Shown: positions 16,488 to 24,867, numbered from the stretch's first letter. The stretch is 64,000 bases of DNA from Micromonospora thermarum (GCF_012034245.1 NZ_JAATEO010000027.1:1-64000); one strand, 5' to 3'. The notes: generated by a model from the sequence alone, not told the origin. Numbers and translations: made by a program.

Positions 16488-17888
16488 TCAGGCGGTGACA
16501 GCGCCGGGTTCCTCGATCAGCTTGTCCGCAAGCGCGAGAAGCCCGGCGCTGTTGGCTGCCTTAACCAACACCACATCGCCCGCCCGTAGCCCGTCGCGCA
16601 GTAGCTCCCACGCCTCGGCCACGTTCGCCGCCCGATCCACCACCGTGCCGCTGCCGGCAGCCCCGTCCGCGTACTGTGCGGCGTCGGTGCCGCCGATGGC
16701 GACCAGCCAGCCCGCGCCGATCTCGGCTACCTGCTGCCCGATCTCGCGGTGTACCTGCCCGGCGTGGTCGCCCAGCTCGGCCATCTCACCCAACACCGCC
16801 ACCGCCCGCCGGCCGTCGCCGGCCATGGCGTGTAGCGCCCGCAAAGCGGCGCGCATCGCGTCCGGGGCGGCGTTGTAGGCGTCGTTGATGACCGTCACCC
16901 CATCCGCGCGGGTGCTGACCTGCATCCGGCCCGGCGACACCGCCTTCGCGTGCGACACCGCCTCGGCTACCGCCTCGATCGGGTGCCCCAGACCGAGGGC
17001 GACGGTGGCGGCGGCAAGGGCGTTGGACGCCTGGTGCAACCCGTAGAGGCACAACCGCACTTCGGCGGCCTGGCCGTCGTGCACGAGCCGGAAGCAGGCA
17101 CGGCCCAGCTCGTCCACCGTCACGCTCTCGGCGCGCACGTCGGCTGGCTGCTCGATGCCGTAGCGGAGCACCCGGGCGGCCGTGCGGGAAGCCATGGCGG
17201 TCACCAACGGGTCGTCGCCGTTGAGCACGGCTAGGCCACCGTCGCTCGCGTCGGGAAGGGCTTCCACGATCTCGCCTTTGGCCTGGGCGATGTTCTCCAC
17301 CGACCCGAACTCGCCAAGGTGCGCGTGACCGACGCGCGTGACAACGCTGACGGTGGGCGGGGCGATCCGGGTCAGGTAGGCCACGTGCCCGATCCCGCGC
17401 GCGCCCATCTCCAACACGAGATAGCGGGTGTCCGCGGTGGCGCGGCTGACCGTGTACGGCAACCCAAGCTCGTTGTTGTTCGACGCCCGGTTAGCCACCG
17501 TCTCACCCCATGCCGGCAGCACCTGGGCGAGGATGTCCTTGGTCGATGTCTTGCCCACCGAGCCAGTCACGCCGATCACGGTGGTCTGCGGCAACCGGTC
17601 CACGACCGCGCGGGCGAGCCGCCCGTACGCGGTCGGCACGTCGTCGACGACCACCGCCGGCACCCCGACCGGCCGCGACGCGAGCACCGCCACTGCGCCG
17701 GCCTCCACGGCGTGGGCGGCGTAGTCGTGCCCGTCGACCCGCTCACCGGGCAGCGCCACGAACATCCCACCGGGCTCAACACGCCGGCTGTCGAACACCA
17801 CCGGGGCGGTCACCGTCACCGTGTCGGCAGCGTCGTAGACGGTTCCACCGACAACGGCCGTGATCTCTCGCAGAGTCATCGGAAGCAC
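16488..17888 (-). CDS. MurF-like Mur ligase
   Basis: This 466-residue protein matches MurF, which adds D-Ala-D-Ala to UDP-MurNAc-tripeptide. Visible motifs are DSRRVEPGGMFVALPGERVDG (N-terminal UDP-binding domain), the P-loop GVTGSVGKTSTK (106-117), NNNELGLP, MGARGIGH and the C-terminal NDAYNAAPDAM. All main catalytic elements are kept, so activity is likely. It is encoded convergently with the MurC-like gene, both inside the tRNA-Met element. MurD and MurE homologues are absent, so the pair cannot form a whole pathway. It could act with host enzymes or on a different conjugate. Confidence 0.88.
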   Translation of the reverse strand: MLPMTLREITAVVGGTVYDAADTVTVTAPVVFDSRRVEPGGMFVALPGERVDGHDYAAHAVEAGAVAVLASRPVGVPAVVVDDVPTAYGRLARAVVDRLPQTTVIGVTGSVGKTSTKDILAQVLPAWGETVANRASNNNELGLPYTVSRATADTRYLVLEMGARGIGHVAYLTRIAPPTVSVVTRVGHAHLGEFGSVENIAQAKGEIVEALPDASDGGLAVLNGDDPLVTAMASRTAARVLRYGIEQPADVRAESVTVDELGRACFRLVHDGQAAEVRLCLYGLHQASNALAAATVALGLGHPIEAVAEAVSHAKAVSPGRMQVSTRADGVTVINDAYNAAPDAMRAALRALHAMAGDGRRAVAVLGEMAELGDHAGQVHREIGQQVAEIGAGWLVAIGGTDAAQYADGAAGSGTVVDRAANVAEAWELLRDGLRAGDVVLVKAANSAGLLALADKLIEEPGAVTA

Positions 17889-17974
17889 GTGATGAACCTA
17901 CCGTGTGCAGTGAGCGGGGTGGGCGGTCACCGATGGGTGTAGCCGGATCGTGGGGGCCTGCCCGTCGACTGCTG

Positions 17975-18033
17975 CTGGCACGTTGCCCACTGGCACGAGG
18001 TCAACTGTCGCGGTGCCAACTGGCACTGTGCCA
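17975..18033. promoter_or_regulatory. TGGCAC/GTGCCA operator-like cluster
   Basis: TGGCAC occurs near 17976 and 17991. At 18013-18033 three half-sites are joined: GTGCCA, two bases, TGGCAC, one base, GTGCCA, giving two overlapping perfect palindromes. The cluster ends about 12 bases before the coding frame at 18045 and is 90-160 bases from the MurF-like start at 17888, so it could control both divergent genes. Confidence 0.55.
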
Positions 18034-18044
18034 AGCTGTTGTTT

Positions 18045-18776
18045 ATGTACCGCATATCGCCTGCCCGTAGCCGGAGCGTGTGGGCTCGGCGGTCGGCGCG
18101 TCGGCGGTTGCGTTCGGATCGGTGGATGTTGCCGAAGCCGCGTACGCGGGTGGCGTGGGCGTCGTGGGCTGATGATCTGTACAACAGGCGGTCTGCGGTT
18201 GGTCACGAGGAGGTGTGGCGCGCTCAGGCGGCCGGTGCGGACACGCCGATGATGGTGCTGCCGGTGGGTGATCCGGCCGTGCCGTTCGGCAAGCGTGCTG
18301 TGGAGCCTCGGGGGTTGTCGGAGGCGGCGCGGCGGCGTCGGGCGCTGGCCGATCAGGTGGCTAACGCTCTTGCGAATCAGCCGACGATTGACCCGTGGCG
18401 CGGTGGGACGGATGTGATCGTGCAACAACTGATGCCGGCGCGGTTGGGCGATGATCCGGCAATGCGGCAACCTTTCGTGGAGGCTGCCGCTGTGGTGGAG
18501 CGGGGCGGGCCGGGTGTGCTGCGGGTCGTTCCCGGCGACGGCGGGGTGGCGCTGCGGGTGCACGGGCCGCCGTGGTCGCTGGTGTTCCGGGTCAGTCCCG
18601 TGGTGAACGCGATTGTGGTGTTTCTGGACGCGACGTCCCGCTACGGGTGGCGGGTTGAGGACGACACGGAGTCGCGGGCGCTGATCGAGGAAGCGGTGAC
18701 GCGGGTGGTGGTGGAAGCGGCCCGGTACGGGTGGGGCGGGGACAAGCACCCCTCGACGGTTGCTCCGGTCGCCTGA
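18045..18776 (+). CDS. Hypothetical protein of the element
   Basis: From the ATG at 18045 the product has about 243 residues. The N-terminal 45 residues are strongly basic (R-rich), which may mean a later start or nucleic-acid contact. Residues 85-240 look like a mixed alpha/beta domain with LSEAARRRRALADQVANAL and YGWRVEDDTESRALIEEAV. I recognise no family. The TGGCAC palindromes directly upstream suggest tight regulation. A hairpin follows the stop. Confidence 0.55.
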   Translation: MYRISPARSRSVWARRSARRRLRSDRWMLPKPRTRVAWASWADDLYNRRSAVGHEEVWRAQAAGADTPMMVLPVGDPAVPFGKRAVEPRGLSEAARRRRALADQVANALANQPTIDPWRGGTDVIVQQLMPARLGDDPAMRQPFVEAAAVVERGGPGVLRVVPGDGGVALRVHGPPWSLVFRVSPVVNAIVVFLDATSRYGWRVEDDTESRALIEEAVTRVVVEAARYGWGGDKHPSTVAPVA

Positions 18777-18781
18777 TGGCC

Positions 18782-18829
18782 GTCCGGCCGCCTCGTGGGT
18801 GCGGTGCGCGTTCACGGGGGCGGCCGGAC
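18782..18829 (+). terminator. Hairpin after 18776
   Basis: GTCCGGCCGCC (18782-18792) pairs perfectly with 18819-18829 across a 26-base loop, five bases after the stop. No T run follows, so terminator function is inferred. Confidence 0.4.
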
Positions 18830-18865
18830 TTCGGCGTCTAGCTGTCGTGTGGTCGCTGTTGGGGT

Positions 18866-19396
18866 ATGCGGCGGGCGATGAGTCGTCGGAGTTGCCGGGC
18901 CGGCACTCGCTGGCGGCTGGACATCGACCGGCCCAACGTCTACTCCCGGCTACTCGGCGGCGCGTACGACCACGCCAGCGGACGCACCGAGCACCGCCGC
19001 AAACAGCTCACCCGCCGCCCCGACGAAACCGCCGCCGAGCACCAAGCCCGCATCAACCGCCTCCGCGAGGAAGAACCCCGAGAAGTGCCCGTGGGCGGCG
19101 ACGACGAACTCAGCGCCCACCACGCCAAGCACCACAACGGACCCGACCCCCGAGGCGCGGACGCCGTCATCGCCCGCCTACAAGAATTCGTTGCCCAGTC
19201 CGCGCAGATGCCGCCCGGCGACCGCATCGACCCCACCAGCGCCGAACTTCTACGACGCACCTACCTCGACGGCGAACCCCTCGGCCAGGTCGCCACCGAG
19301 CTGAACCTGTCCCAAAGCAACGCATCCAAACGCCGCGCCACCGCCGCCCCGCGGTGGTCACGGTGGCTTGCATCCGGTCGAGGAAGGCGTGAATGA
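18866..19396 (+). CDS. Possible sigma-70 region-4-like protein, both ends doubtful
   Basis: This is a 176-residue frame. The middle is hydrophilic and helical. Residues 120-160 (AELLRRTYLDGEPLGQVATELNLSQSNASKRR) look like a helix-turn-helix of the sigma-70 region-4 kind. The first 18 residues and the last 15 look like translated junction sequence. The 3' end overlaps a relic on the other strand, so I suspect the gene is truncated by recombination. Function would be transcription-related if intact. Confidence 0.4.
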   Translation: MRRAMSRRSCRAGTRWRLDIDRPNVYSRLLGGAYDHASGRTEHRRKQLTRRPDETAAEHQARINRLREEEPREVPVGGDDELSAHHAKHHNGPDPRGADAVIARLQEFVAQSAQMPPGDRIDPTSAELLRRTYLDGEPLGQVATELNLSQSNASKRRATAAPRWSRWLASGRGRRE

Positions 19397-19610
19397 GCCT
19401 GTACGGAGCTTCGATCACGCGCTTGGCGGGGTCGTCTGGCATGGCGAGGCGGGCGGAGCGGCTGAGGAGTCCACCGGCGGCGACGCCGAGGGCGTAGAGG
19501 TTCCAGTCTTCGCGGTTGTCGGGGTCGTCGCGGACCTGGCCGACGATGTGCCGCCATACCTGGTCTTTGGTCTCGCGGGTGGCGTCGTCGGCGAGCAGGC
19601 GGCGCAGCAC
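19366..19610 (-). pseudogene. Gene fragment of unknown family
   Basis: On the minus strand, residues from LLADDATRETKDQVWRHIV to FLDRMQATVTTAG read as normal protein, after which the frame runs into the opposite-strand gene. The segment is sandwiched between a sigma-like fragment and an integrase fragment. It is probably a piece of a larger gene left by deletion; family not recognised. Confidence 0.4.
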
Positions 19611-19618
19611 TTGATCGG

Positions 19619-20062
19619 CAGCAGAAGGCCCGGGAGGAAGCCGGCGCGGCGTGGGTCGAGAGCGGCCGTCTGTTCACCCGCCCGACCGGTGAGTGGGTCG
19701 AGCCCAACTGGCTGTCGGACTACTTCGATCGACTGGTACGCAAGGCGGGCTTGCCGCCGATCCGCCTGCATGACCTCCGCCACGGCGCGGCCACGATCGC
19801 TCTCGCGGCAGGCACCGAAATGAAGGTGGTTCAGGACATGCTCGGCCACTCGTCGATCTCGCTGACCTCCGACACCTACACCTCGGTTCTGCCGGAGCTG
19901 GCACGCGAAGCGGCCGAAGCAGCCGCCCGCCTGGTCCCGCACCAGCGCTCCAAGCGCACCGCCGGGCTCACCTCGGGCTCACAGCGCCCTTCTCCATCGA
20001 CGCCGAACAGTGGAAAAGATCACAAAGCCAGCAAGAAACAGCAGGTCAAGCGCGCTTCCTGA
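19619..20062 (+). pseudogene. 3' remnant of a tyrosine integrase
   Basis: The open frame from about 19619 to 20062 encodes the C-terminal half of a phage-type tyrosine recombinase: a beta-hairpin region (GRLFTRPTGEWVEP), HDLRHG (His-x-x-Arg box), LGHSSISLTSDTY with the nucleophilic tyrosine, and a basic tail. The core-binding domain and the first catalytic arginine are missing, and no start codon with a ribosome site is present. The stop lies directly against the tRNA-Met CCA end at 20063, the normal place for an integrase that uses this tRNA as attB. It is therefore very likely the decayed integrase of the 10742-20108 element. Confidence 0.8.
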
Positions 20063-20139
20063 TGGTGGGGCGGGCGGGACTCGAACCCGCGACCGAGGGA
20101 TTATGAGTCCCCTGCTCTAACCGGCTGAGCTACCGCCCC
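20063..20139 (-). tRNA. tRNA-Met (CAU anticodon), elongator type
   Basis: This is a complete cloverleaf on the minus strand: acceptor GGGGCGG paired with CCGCCCC, D arm GCTC/GAGC, anticodon loop CTCATAA, T arm GCGGG-TTCGAGT-CCCGC, discriminator A and encoded CCA. A G-C first acceptor pair argues against an initiator tRNA. A CAU anticodon could also be tRNA-Ile2 after lysidine modification, which sequence alone cannot exclude. The 3' half is the attachment site of the element to its left. Confidence 0.93.
20064..20108 (-). repeat. 45-bp repeat inside tRNA-Met, partner of 10742-10786
   Basis: This copy is exactly identical to 10742-10786 in the same orientation, offset 9322 bases. It covers the anticodon loop through the acceptor end, so the repeat restores the tRNA 3' half after integration. 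Confidence 0.85.
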
Positions 20140-20281
20140 GGCACCGCGCCGGATCGTAACCCGCCCGGTTGATCAGCGGCCAGCACGAACCGGCTCCCGT
20201 CGCTCACGGCGCCTGGCGCAGCAGCACGATGGGCAACGCGAGGATAACAGCGCGCAGCCACGCCACCGCCGCGAGGAGGTG

Positions 20282-21541
20282 TCAGGCGGGCGGGCGCAGG
20301 TGTGCCAGGACCGCGCCGGCCGTACGCCAGCCGCTGGCCAGCGCGCCCTGGATGGAGGGGCTGTCCCGGTGGTCGCCGGCCACGAAGAGCCCCTCGCCCA
20401 GAGCCACCGGTTTGCGCAGCAGGCCCTGCGGCGGCGGTGCGGCGGGCAGCGCGTCGGGGACCGACACGGTGGTGAGGTGGGTCCAGTCCGCCGTGGACCG
20501 TCCGTAGAGGCGGGTCAGCTCCTCCCGGATCACCGGTTCGGGTGGGGCGGACGGCCCGACCACCGAGGTGGCGACGAGGTGCCGCCCCTCCGGGGCGTAC
20601 GTCGGCACGGTCTTGCTGACGACGACGGTGTTGGCGACCAGTTCCCGCCGGTCGCCGTCGACGAGCAGGATCGGCTCCTCCAGGGGCGGTGTGTCGGTCG
20701 CGTGGTAGTAGGTCGTGTAGCTGTGCATGCGTACCCGTGCCAGCATCGGCAGCAGCGTCCCCGCCGCCGGCGGGTCGACCGCGACCACGACGGCGCGGGC
20801 GGCGATGTCGCCGGCCTGGGTGCGGACCCGGCCGGGTGCCACCTCGGCGACCGGGGTGTCCAGGTGGATCAGGTCGGCGGGGAGCGGGGCGGCCACGGCG
20901 CGGGGCAGCGCGGCCATCCCCTCGGCCGGGAGGCCGATGCGCCCGCGCGCGAAGGAGCGCAGCACCATGGCGAACACGCGGCTGGAGGTCTCCAGCTGGC
21001 GGTCGATGAACACGCCGGAGAGGAACGGTCGCAGCAGCTCCTCGGTGATCGCGTCGGAGAGGCCGGCGCGGCGCAGCGCCGCCTCGGTGGTGGTCTCGGG
21101 GGCGTCCAGCAGCCGCCGGGCGGGCAGCGTGGCGCAGCCGGTGGCGAGTGCGGCGAACCGTAGCCGGTCCCGCAGCGAGCCGACACCGGCCAGGGCGGTG
21201 CCGGGGGCGCCGGCCGGTTCCCGCAGCGGGTTGACCAGCCGCGTGAGGGCGCCGCCCCGGCGGACCAGCACGCCGGAGGTGAAGTACCCGAGGTGGAGCC
21301 GGTCGACGTCCAGCAGCGTGCCGAGCCGTGGGTAGGCGGTGTTGAGCACCTGGAAGCCGCGGTCGAGCAGGAAGCCGTCGACCGCGTCGGTGGCGACGCG
21401 CCCGCCGAGGCGGCCGCTCGCCTCCAGCAGGCGCCAGGGCACGCCGGCCCGGTGCAGTCGCCGGGCCGCCGCCAGGCCGGCCAGGCCGCCGCCGACGATC
21501 ACCACGTCGGTATCAGCCAGCACGCTGCGCCTCCCGCTCAC
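20282..21541 (-). CDS. FAD-dependent amine-oxidase/desaturase-like flavoprotein
   Basis: This 419-residue protein has an N-terminal dinucleotide-binding fold, VVIVGGGLAGLAAARRL, with the acidic residue in LLEASGRLGGR (about residues 13-48). The C-terminal FAD contact is GEGLFVAGDHRDSPSIQGALASG (about 384-406). It belongs with the protoporphyrinogen-oxidase/phytoene-desaturase/amine-oxidase flavoproteins; the substrate is not evident. The start overlaps the 3' end of the MMPL gene by 29 bases (a GTG at 21523 would give 11), so they are co-transcribed. This is the first core-like gene after the tRNA-Met element. Confidence 0.85.
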   Translation of the reverse strand: MSGRRSVLADTDVVIVGGGLAGLAAARRLHRAGVPWRLLEASGRLGGRVATDAVDGFLLDRGFQVLNTAYPRLGTLLDVDRLHLGYFTSGVLVRRGGALTRLVNPLREPAGAPGTALAGVGSLRDRLRFAALATGCATLPARRLLDAPETTTEAALRRAGLSDAITEELLRPFLSGVFIDRQLETSSRVFAMVLRSFARGRIGLPAEGMAALPRAVAAPLPADLIHLDTPVAEVAPGRVRTQAGDIAARAVVVAVDPPAAGTLLPMLARVRMHSYTTYYHATDTPPLEEPILLVDGDRRELVANTVVVSKTVPTYAPEGRHLVATSVVGPSAPPEPVIREELTRLYGRSTADWTHLTTVSVPDALPAAPPPQGLLRKPVALGEGLFVAGDHRDSPSIQGALASGWRTAGAVLAHLRPPA

Positions 21542-23633
21542 CGTCGGCCCGCGACATCCGGCCCGGCCACCAGATCTTCGGGCCGATGTCGTACGACAGG
21601 GCGGGCACCAGCAGGGAGCGCACCACGATGGTGTCGATCAGTACGCCGACGGCGACCGCCACGCCCAGCTCGACGAGCACGACCAGCGGGAGCACGGCGA
21701 GGGCGCTGAACGTGGCGGCGAGCACGATGCCGGCGGACGTGATGACACCACCCGTGACCGCGAGACCGGTGAGCACGCCGGCGCGGGTGCCGCGCCGGAC
21801 CGACTCCTCCCGGACCCGGCTCATCAGGAAGATGTTGTAGTCGATGCCGAGGGCCACCAGGAAGACGAAGGCGAACAGCGGGAACGAGGCGTCCACGCCG
21901 GGGAAGTCCAGGACGTACTTGAAGATCAGCGCGCAGAGGCCGAGTGTGGCCGCGAAGCTGAGCAGCACGGTGGCGATCAGCAGGACCGGGGCGAGGACCG
22001 CCCGCAGCAGCAGCGCCAGGATGATCGCGATGACGAGCAGGACGACCGGGATGATGACGTTCTGGTCGCGTCGGGAGGCGTCGGCGGTGTCCACGTTGAT
22101 GGCGGTGAAGCCGCCGACCACCGACCGCGAGTTCGGTACCGCGTGCACGGCGACGCGCAGATCCCGGATGGCGCGCTCGGCGCCGTCGGAGTCGGGCGGG
22201 TCGGCGAGGGTGGCCTCCAGTTGGACGATGCCGTCGACGACCTTCGGCGGCGCGGTCGGGGCCGGGGGCCCGGTCGGGGCGTCGGTGACCGGGCGTACCG
22301 CCGCGACGCCGGGGACGCCCTGCGCCACCTCGGCGACCTGCCGCGCGGTCTCCTGCGTCGTGAAGATGGTGGCGGGGCTGCCGGTGCCGGCCGGGTAGTG
22401 CCGGGCGATGGCCTCCTGCCCGGCGACCGACTCGGTCCGCTCGGTGAAGAGGTCGCTCTGGCCGAGGGTGGTCACGCCGAGCTGCGTGAGGCCGATCGCC
22501 GAGGCGGCCAGCACGACGCTCGTGACCAGCCAGACCACGCGGGCCCGCCGCGCCACGAACCGGGCCACCCGGCTCCAGATGCCGTCGGTGCGGGGATCGG
22601 CGCGGCCGACGAGCGGCCGGCGGGGCCAGAACGCCCACCGCCCGCCGAGCAGCAGCAGGGCCGGCAGGAAGGTGAGCATCACCAGCAGCGTGGCGGCGAT
22701 GCCGATGGCCGAGACCGGCCCGAGTGCGCGGTTGGAGTTGAGGCTGGACAGCAGCAGGCAGAGCAGGCTGACGATGACGGTGCCGGCGGAGGCGACGATG
22801 GCCGGGGCCGCGCCGCGCCAGGCCGCCTTCATCGCGTCCCAGGGGCGCTCGAGCCGGTGCAGCTCCTCCCGGTAGCGGGCGACCAGCAGCAGCGCGTAGT
22901 CGGTGCCGGCGCCGAAGACCAGCACGGTGAGGATGCCCTGGGCCTGCCCGTTGAGGGTGATCGCGCCGGCGTCGGCGAGCAGGTAGACGAAGACCGACGC
23001 CAGGCCGAAGGACATGCCGGCGGCCAGCAGCGGGAAGATCCACAACACCGGGCTGCGGTAGACGACCAGCAGGATGACCAGCACCACGCAGAGGGTGACG
23101 AGCAGCAGCGTCCCGTCGATCGCGGAGAACACCTCGATCAGGTCGGCGAGCAGGCCGGCGGGCCCGGCCACGTCGACGGCGAGCCCGTCCCGGTCGGCGC
23201 CGGCGACGTCGCGCAGCTCCTCGACGACCGTTCCGATCTCCTCACCCCGGTCGTCGTCGATCGGCACGACCACCTGCACCGCCTGCCCGTCCTCGCTGGG
23301 GATCGGGGGCGGCAGCGGGCCGACCACGCCGGGGATCTCGGCGAATCGGGCGACGTCGGCGGCGATCCGCTGCCGGTCCGCGTCGGTGACGCCGGCGGTG
23401 CGTTCGTAGACGACGAGCGCCGGCACGATGGGGTCGTCGACGAACCGCTTGGACAGCTCCTGGGCGCGGGTCGCCTCGGCGTCGGCGGGGAGGAAGGACG
23501 CGTTGTCGTTGGTGGCGACCTCACCGAGCCGCCCGGAGTACGGCCCGGCCACACCACCGATCACCAGCCAGGCGAGGACGACCAGCAGCGCGACCAGCGT
23601 GACCCGACCGCCTCGTCCGGACATCCGCACCAC
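21513..23633 (-). CDS. MMPL-family RND transporter
   Basis: This 706-residue membrane protein has the two-fold RND/MMPL layout. One helix near 12-34 and a periplasmic domain (about 40-190) are followed by five helices; a second periplasmic loop (about 370-510) and five more helices complete it. GTDYALLL and GIDYNIFLMSRVREE are the duplicated helix-4 motifs with the aspartates used in proton coupling. MMPL proteins export lipids or hydrophobic compounds. The overlapping downstream flavoprotein may modify the cargo. GTG or ATG starts are possible within four codons (23633 or 23624). Confidence 0.9.
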   Translation of the reverse strand: MVRMSGRGGRVTLVALLVVLAWLVIGGVAGPYSGRLGEVATNDNASFLPADAEATRAQELSKRFVDDPIVPALVVYERTAGVTDADRQRIAADVARFAEIPGVVGPLPPPIPSEDGQAVQVVVPIDDDRGEEIGTVVEELRDVAGADRDGLAVDVAGPAGLLADLIEVFSAIDGTLLLVTLCVVLVILLVVYRSPVLWIFPLLAAGMSFGLASVFVYLLADAGAITLNGQAQGILTVLVFGAGTDYALLLVARYREELHRLERPWDAMKAAWRGAAPAIVASAGTVIVSLLCLLLSSLNSNRALGPVSAIGIAATLLVMLTFLPALLLLGGRWAFWPRRPLVGRADPRTDGIWSRVARFVARRARVVWLVTSVVLAASAIGLTQLGVTTLGQSDLFTERTESVAGQEAIARHYPAGTGSPATIFTTQETARQVAEVAQGVPGVAAVRPVTDAPTGPPAPTAPPKVVDGIVQLEATLADPPDSDGAERAIRDLRVAVHAVPNSRSVVGGFTAINVDTADASRRDQNVIIPVVLLVIAIILALLLRAVLAPVLLIATVLLSFAATLGLCALIFKYVLDFPGVDASFPLFAFVFLVALGIDYNIFLMSRVREESVRRGTRAGVLTGLAVTGGVITSAGIVLAATFSALAVLPLVVLVELGVAVAVGVLIDTIVVRSLLVPALSYDIGPKIWWPGRMSRADGEREAQRAG

Positions 23634-23742
23634 CCAAAGTGATTCGACGCACCATTCGACGCATCAGGAAGCCTAGGCCGACATCACCCATCCTGCCCGC
23701 CGAAGCCGCGCGCCGGAGCCGAAACCACCCCACCTCCACTCC

Positions 23743-23816
23743 GTCGATCTTGCACTTCTGGCCCTCGAGATGGGCTGTTTGCGCGGTTCGTCGGGGCAGA
23801 AAGTGCAAGATCGGCG
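23743..23816. repeat. Imperfect palindromic repeat, GATCTTGCACTT family copy 1
   Basis: Two arms (about 23743-23764 and 23793-23816) both carry GATCTTGCACTT or its inverse and end in C- or G-runs, separated by about 30 bases. Related copies are at 32087-32165 and 53283-53363. All three are intergenic. Confidence 0.75.
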
Positions 23817-23841
23817 AGAGTGGGGCCGGGAACGACGAAAA

Positions 23842-23865
23842 CGCCCGCCGGCTTGCCGGCGGGCG
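23842..23865 (-). terminator. Rho-independent terminator of tRNA-Asn
   Basis: A 10-bp GC stem (23842-23851 with 23856-23865) with a 4-base loop is followed, in the minus direction, by TTTTC. It lies 17 bases past the tRNA-Asn 3' end. Confidence 0.85.
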
Positions 23866-23881
23866 TCGTGGTGAAGAGGAG

Positions 23882-23954
23882 CTCCCCCGTTTGGACTCGA
23901 ACCAAAAACCTGCCGGTTAACAGCCGGCTGCTCTGCCAATTGAGCTACGGGGGA
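23882..23954 (-). tRNA. tRNA-Asn (GUU anticodon)
   Basis: A complete cloverleaf of 73 bases: acceptor TCCCCCG paired with CGGGGGA, anticodon stem CCGGC/GCCGG around loop TGTTAAC, T loop TTCGAGT, discriminator G. CCA is not encoded. A terminator follows. Confidence 0.93.
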
Positions 23955-24225
23955 TCGTGCCGTCGCCCGGCTTCCGGATCTCTCCGGCTCCGTGCGACGG
24001 GACAAGAGTACAGGACTCCCCGGGGTGTTGGTCCAGGGGGTTACCTCGCGTCCGCCGGCCGCTTGCCACGGGATATAACTGGACAAATCGCCATCGCGGC
24101 ACAAGCAGGTATGAGCGGAGAGGAGGATGGGTAGTTAGCTGCCGACGACAAGACGCAGGCGCATCGGTCTGTCCCGACGGGGTATGTGGCGGGACGACGG
24201 CGCGTCAGGTACGGAAGGAGCCGCC

Positions 24226-24615
24226 ATGCGCGGAAAGATCATGTTTCTTGGCGGGCTGGCTGCGGGATTCGTCCTGGGCGCCCGTGCCGGCCGGGAGAAG
24301 TACGAGGAGTTGGTGATCCGGGGCCGCAAGGTCCTCGACCACCCGACCGTCCAGGAGGCGGCCGGCGTCGCGCAGGCCCAGGCGACCCGGCTCTACAGCG
24401 AGGGCAAGGACAAGCTCGGCCAGTCGAAGCTGGGCGAGAAGCTGAGCGGCAACGGCCACAAGCAGGAGCTGACCGCCGCCGACGACGCCTTCGCCGGCAC
24501 GCCGGCCACCATCGGCGCCAAGTCCGGCTCCGCCGGTAGCGGTTCGACCTCCGGGTCGTCGGCCACCAGCGCGTCCCGCACCAAGCCGTCGGGCTCGGGC
24601 AGCAGCACCCTGTAA
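24226..24615 (+). CDS. YtxH-like small membrane-anchored protein
   Basis: This 129-residue protein starts at an ATG preceded by GGAAGGAG. Residues 5-20 (MFLGGLAAGFVLGARAG) form one short helix of the kind seen in actinobacterial YtxH-domain proteins, followed by a helical region and a low-complexity S/G/T-rich tail (90-129). It is likely membrane-attached with a flexible tail. The role of this family is not established. A strong hairpin terminator follows the stop. Confidence 0.75.
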   Translation: MRGKIMFLGGLAAGFVLGARAGREKYEELVIRGRKVLDHPTVQEAAGVAQAQATRLYSEGKDKLGQSKLGEKLSGNGHKQELTAADDAFAGTPATIGAKSGSAGSGSTSGSSATSASRTKPSGSGSSTL

Positions 24616-24626
24616 CACGTACGCCT

Positions 24627-24661
24627 CAGTGGGCCGGTCGTCTCGGACGACCGGCCCACTG
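24627..24661 (+). terminator. 16-bp hairpin terminator
   Basis: The arms at 24627-24642 and 24646-24661 are perfectly complementary around a 3-base loop, 12 bases after the stop at 24615. Confidence 0.75.
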
Positions 24662-24689
24662 GCGTATGGACGACCGGCAGCCCGAGACC

Positions 24690-24716
24690 AACTTTCTCCT
24701 TTTCGGAACGAAAGTT
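24690..24716 (+). promoter_or_regulatory. AACTTTC-GAAAGTT inverted repeat, candidate sugar-regulon operator
   Basis: AACTTTC (24690-24696) and GAAAGTT (24710-24716) are perfect inverse copies; a third similar half-site, GAAACTT, lies at 24731-24737. They are upstream of the secreted sugar-dehydrogenase gene at 24868. A matching repeat is found upstream of the related gene on the other strand (37570-37593). Confidence 0.5.
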
Positions 24717-24867
24717 CGCACGATCTGACGGAAACTTCTGCCGCTAGCCTCTTCTCTTTGCTCCCGTACGCAAATATCGTCTCGCGTAGAACCTGGCCAG
24801 GCTCTTTGTCCCGCGACCTCCTCAGCGATCGCGCTGAGGCGGACCCGCCCGACCAGAGCGAGGTTCG

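Larger units (their letters stand above)
10742..20108. mobile_element. 9.3-kb integrative element at tRNA-Met, integrase degraded
   Basis: The element is bounded by the 45-bp direct repeats 10742-10786 and 20064-20108, the second inside an intact tRNA-Met gene. Immediately inside the tRNA end lies the 3' remnant of a tyrosine integrase (19619-20062), the usual gene order for tRNA-targeting elements. The cargo is a broken protease-like gene, TrmO-like and XRE-TPR genes, a small Cys protein, MurC-like and MurF-like ligases, and unknown proteins. With most of the integrase missing it is probably fixed, unless the neighbouring serine recombinase can act on it. The serine recombinase lies outside the repeats, which suggests a second element stacked on the left. 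Confidence 0.75.

Noticed and set aside
21339..23642. Plus-strand open frame of 767 codons
   Set aside because: Shadow of the MMPL transporter gene, rich in D, E, Q, G and R repeats with no hydrophobic or domain pattern.
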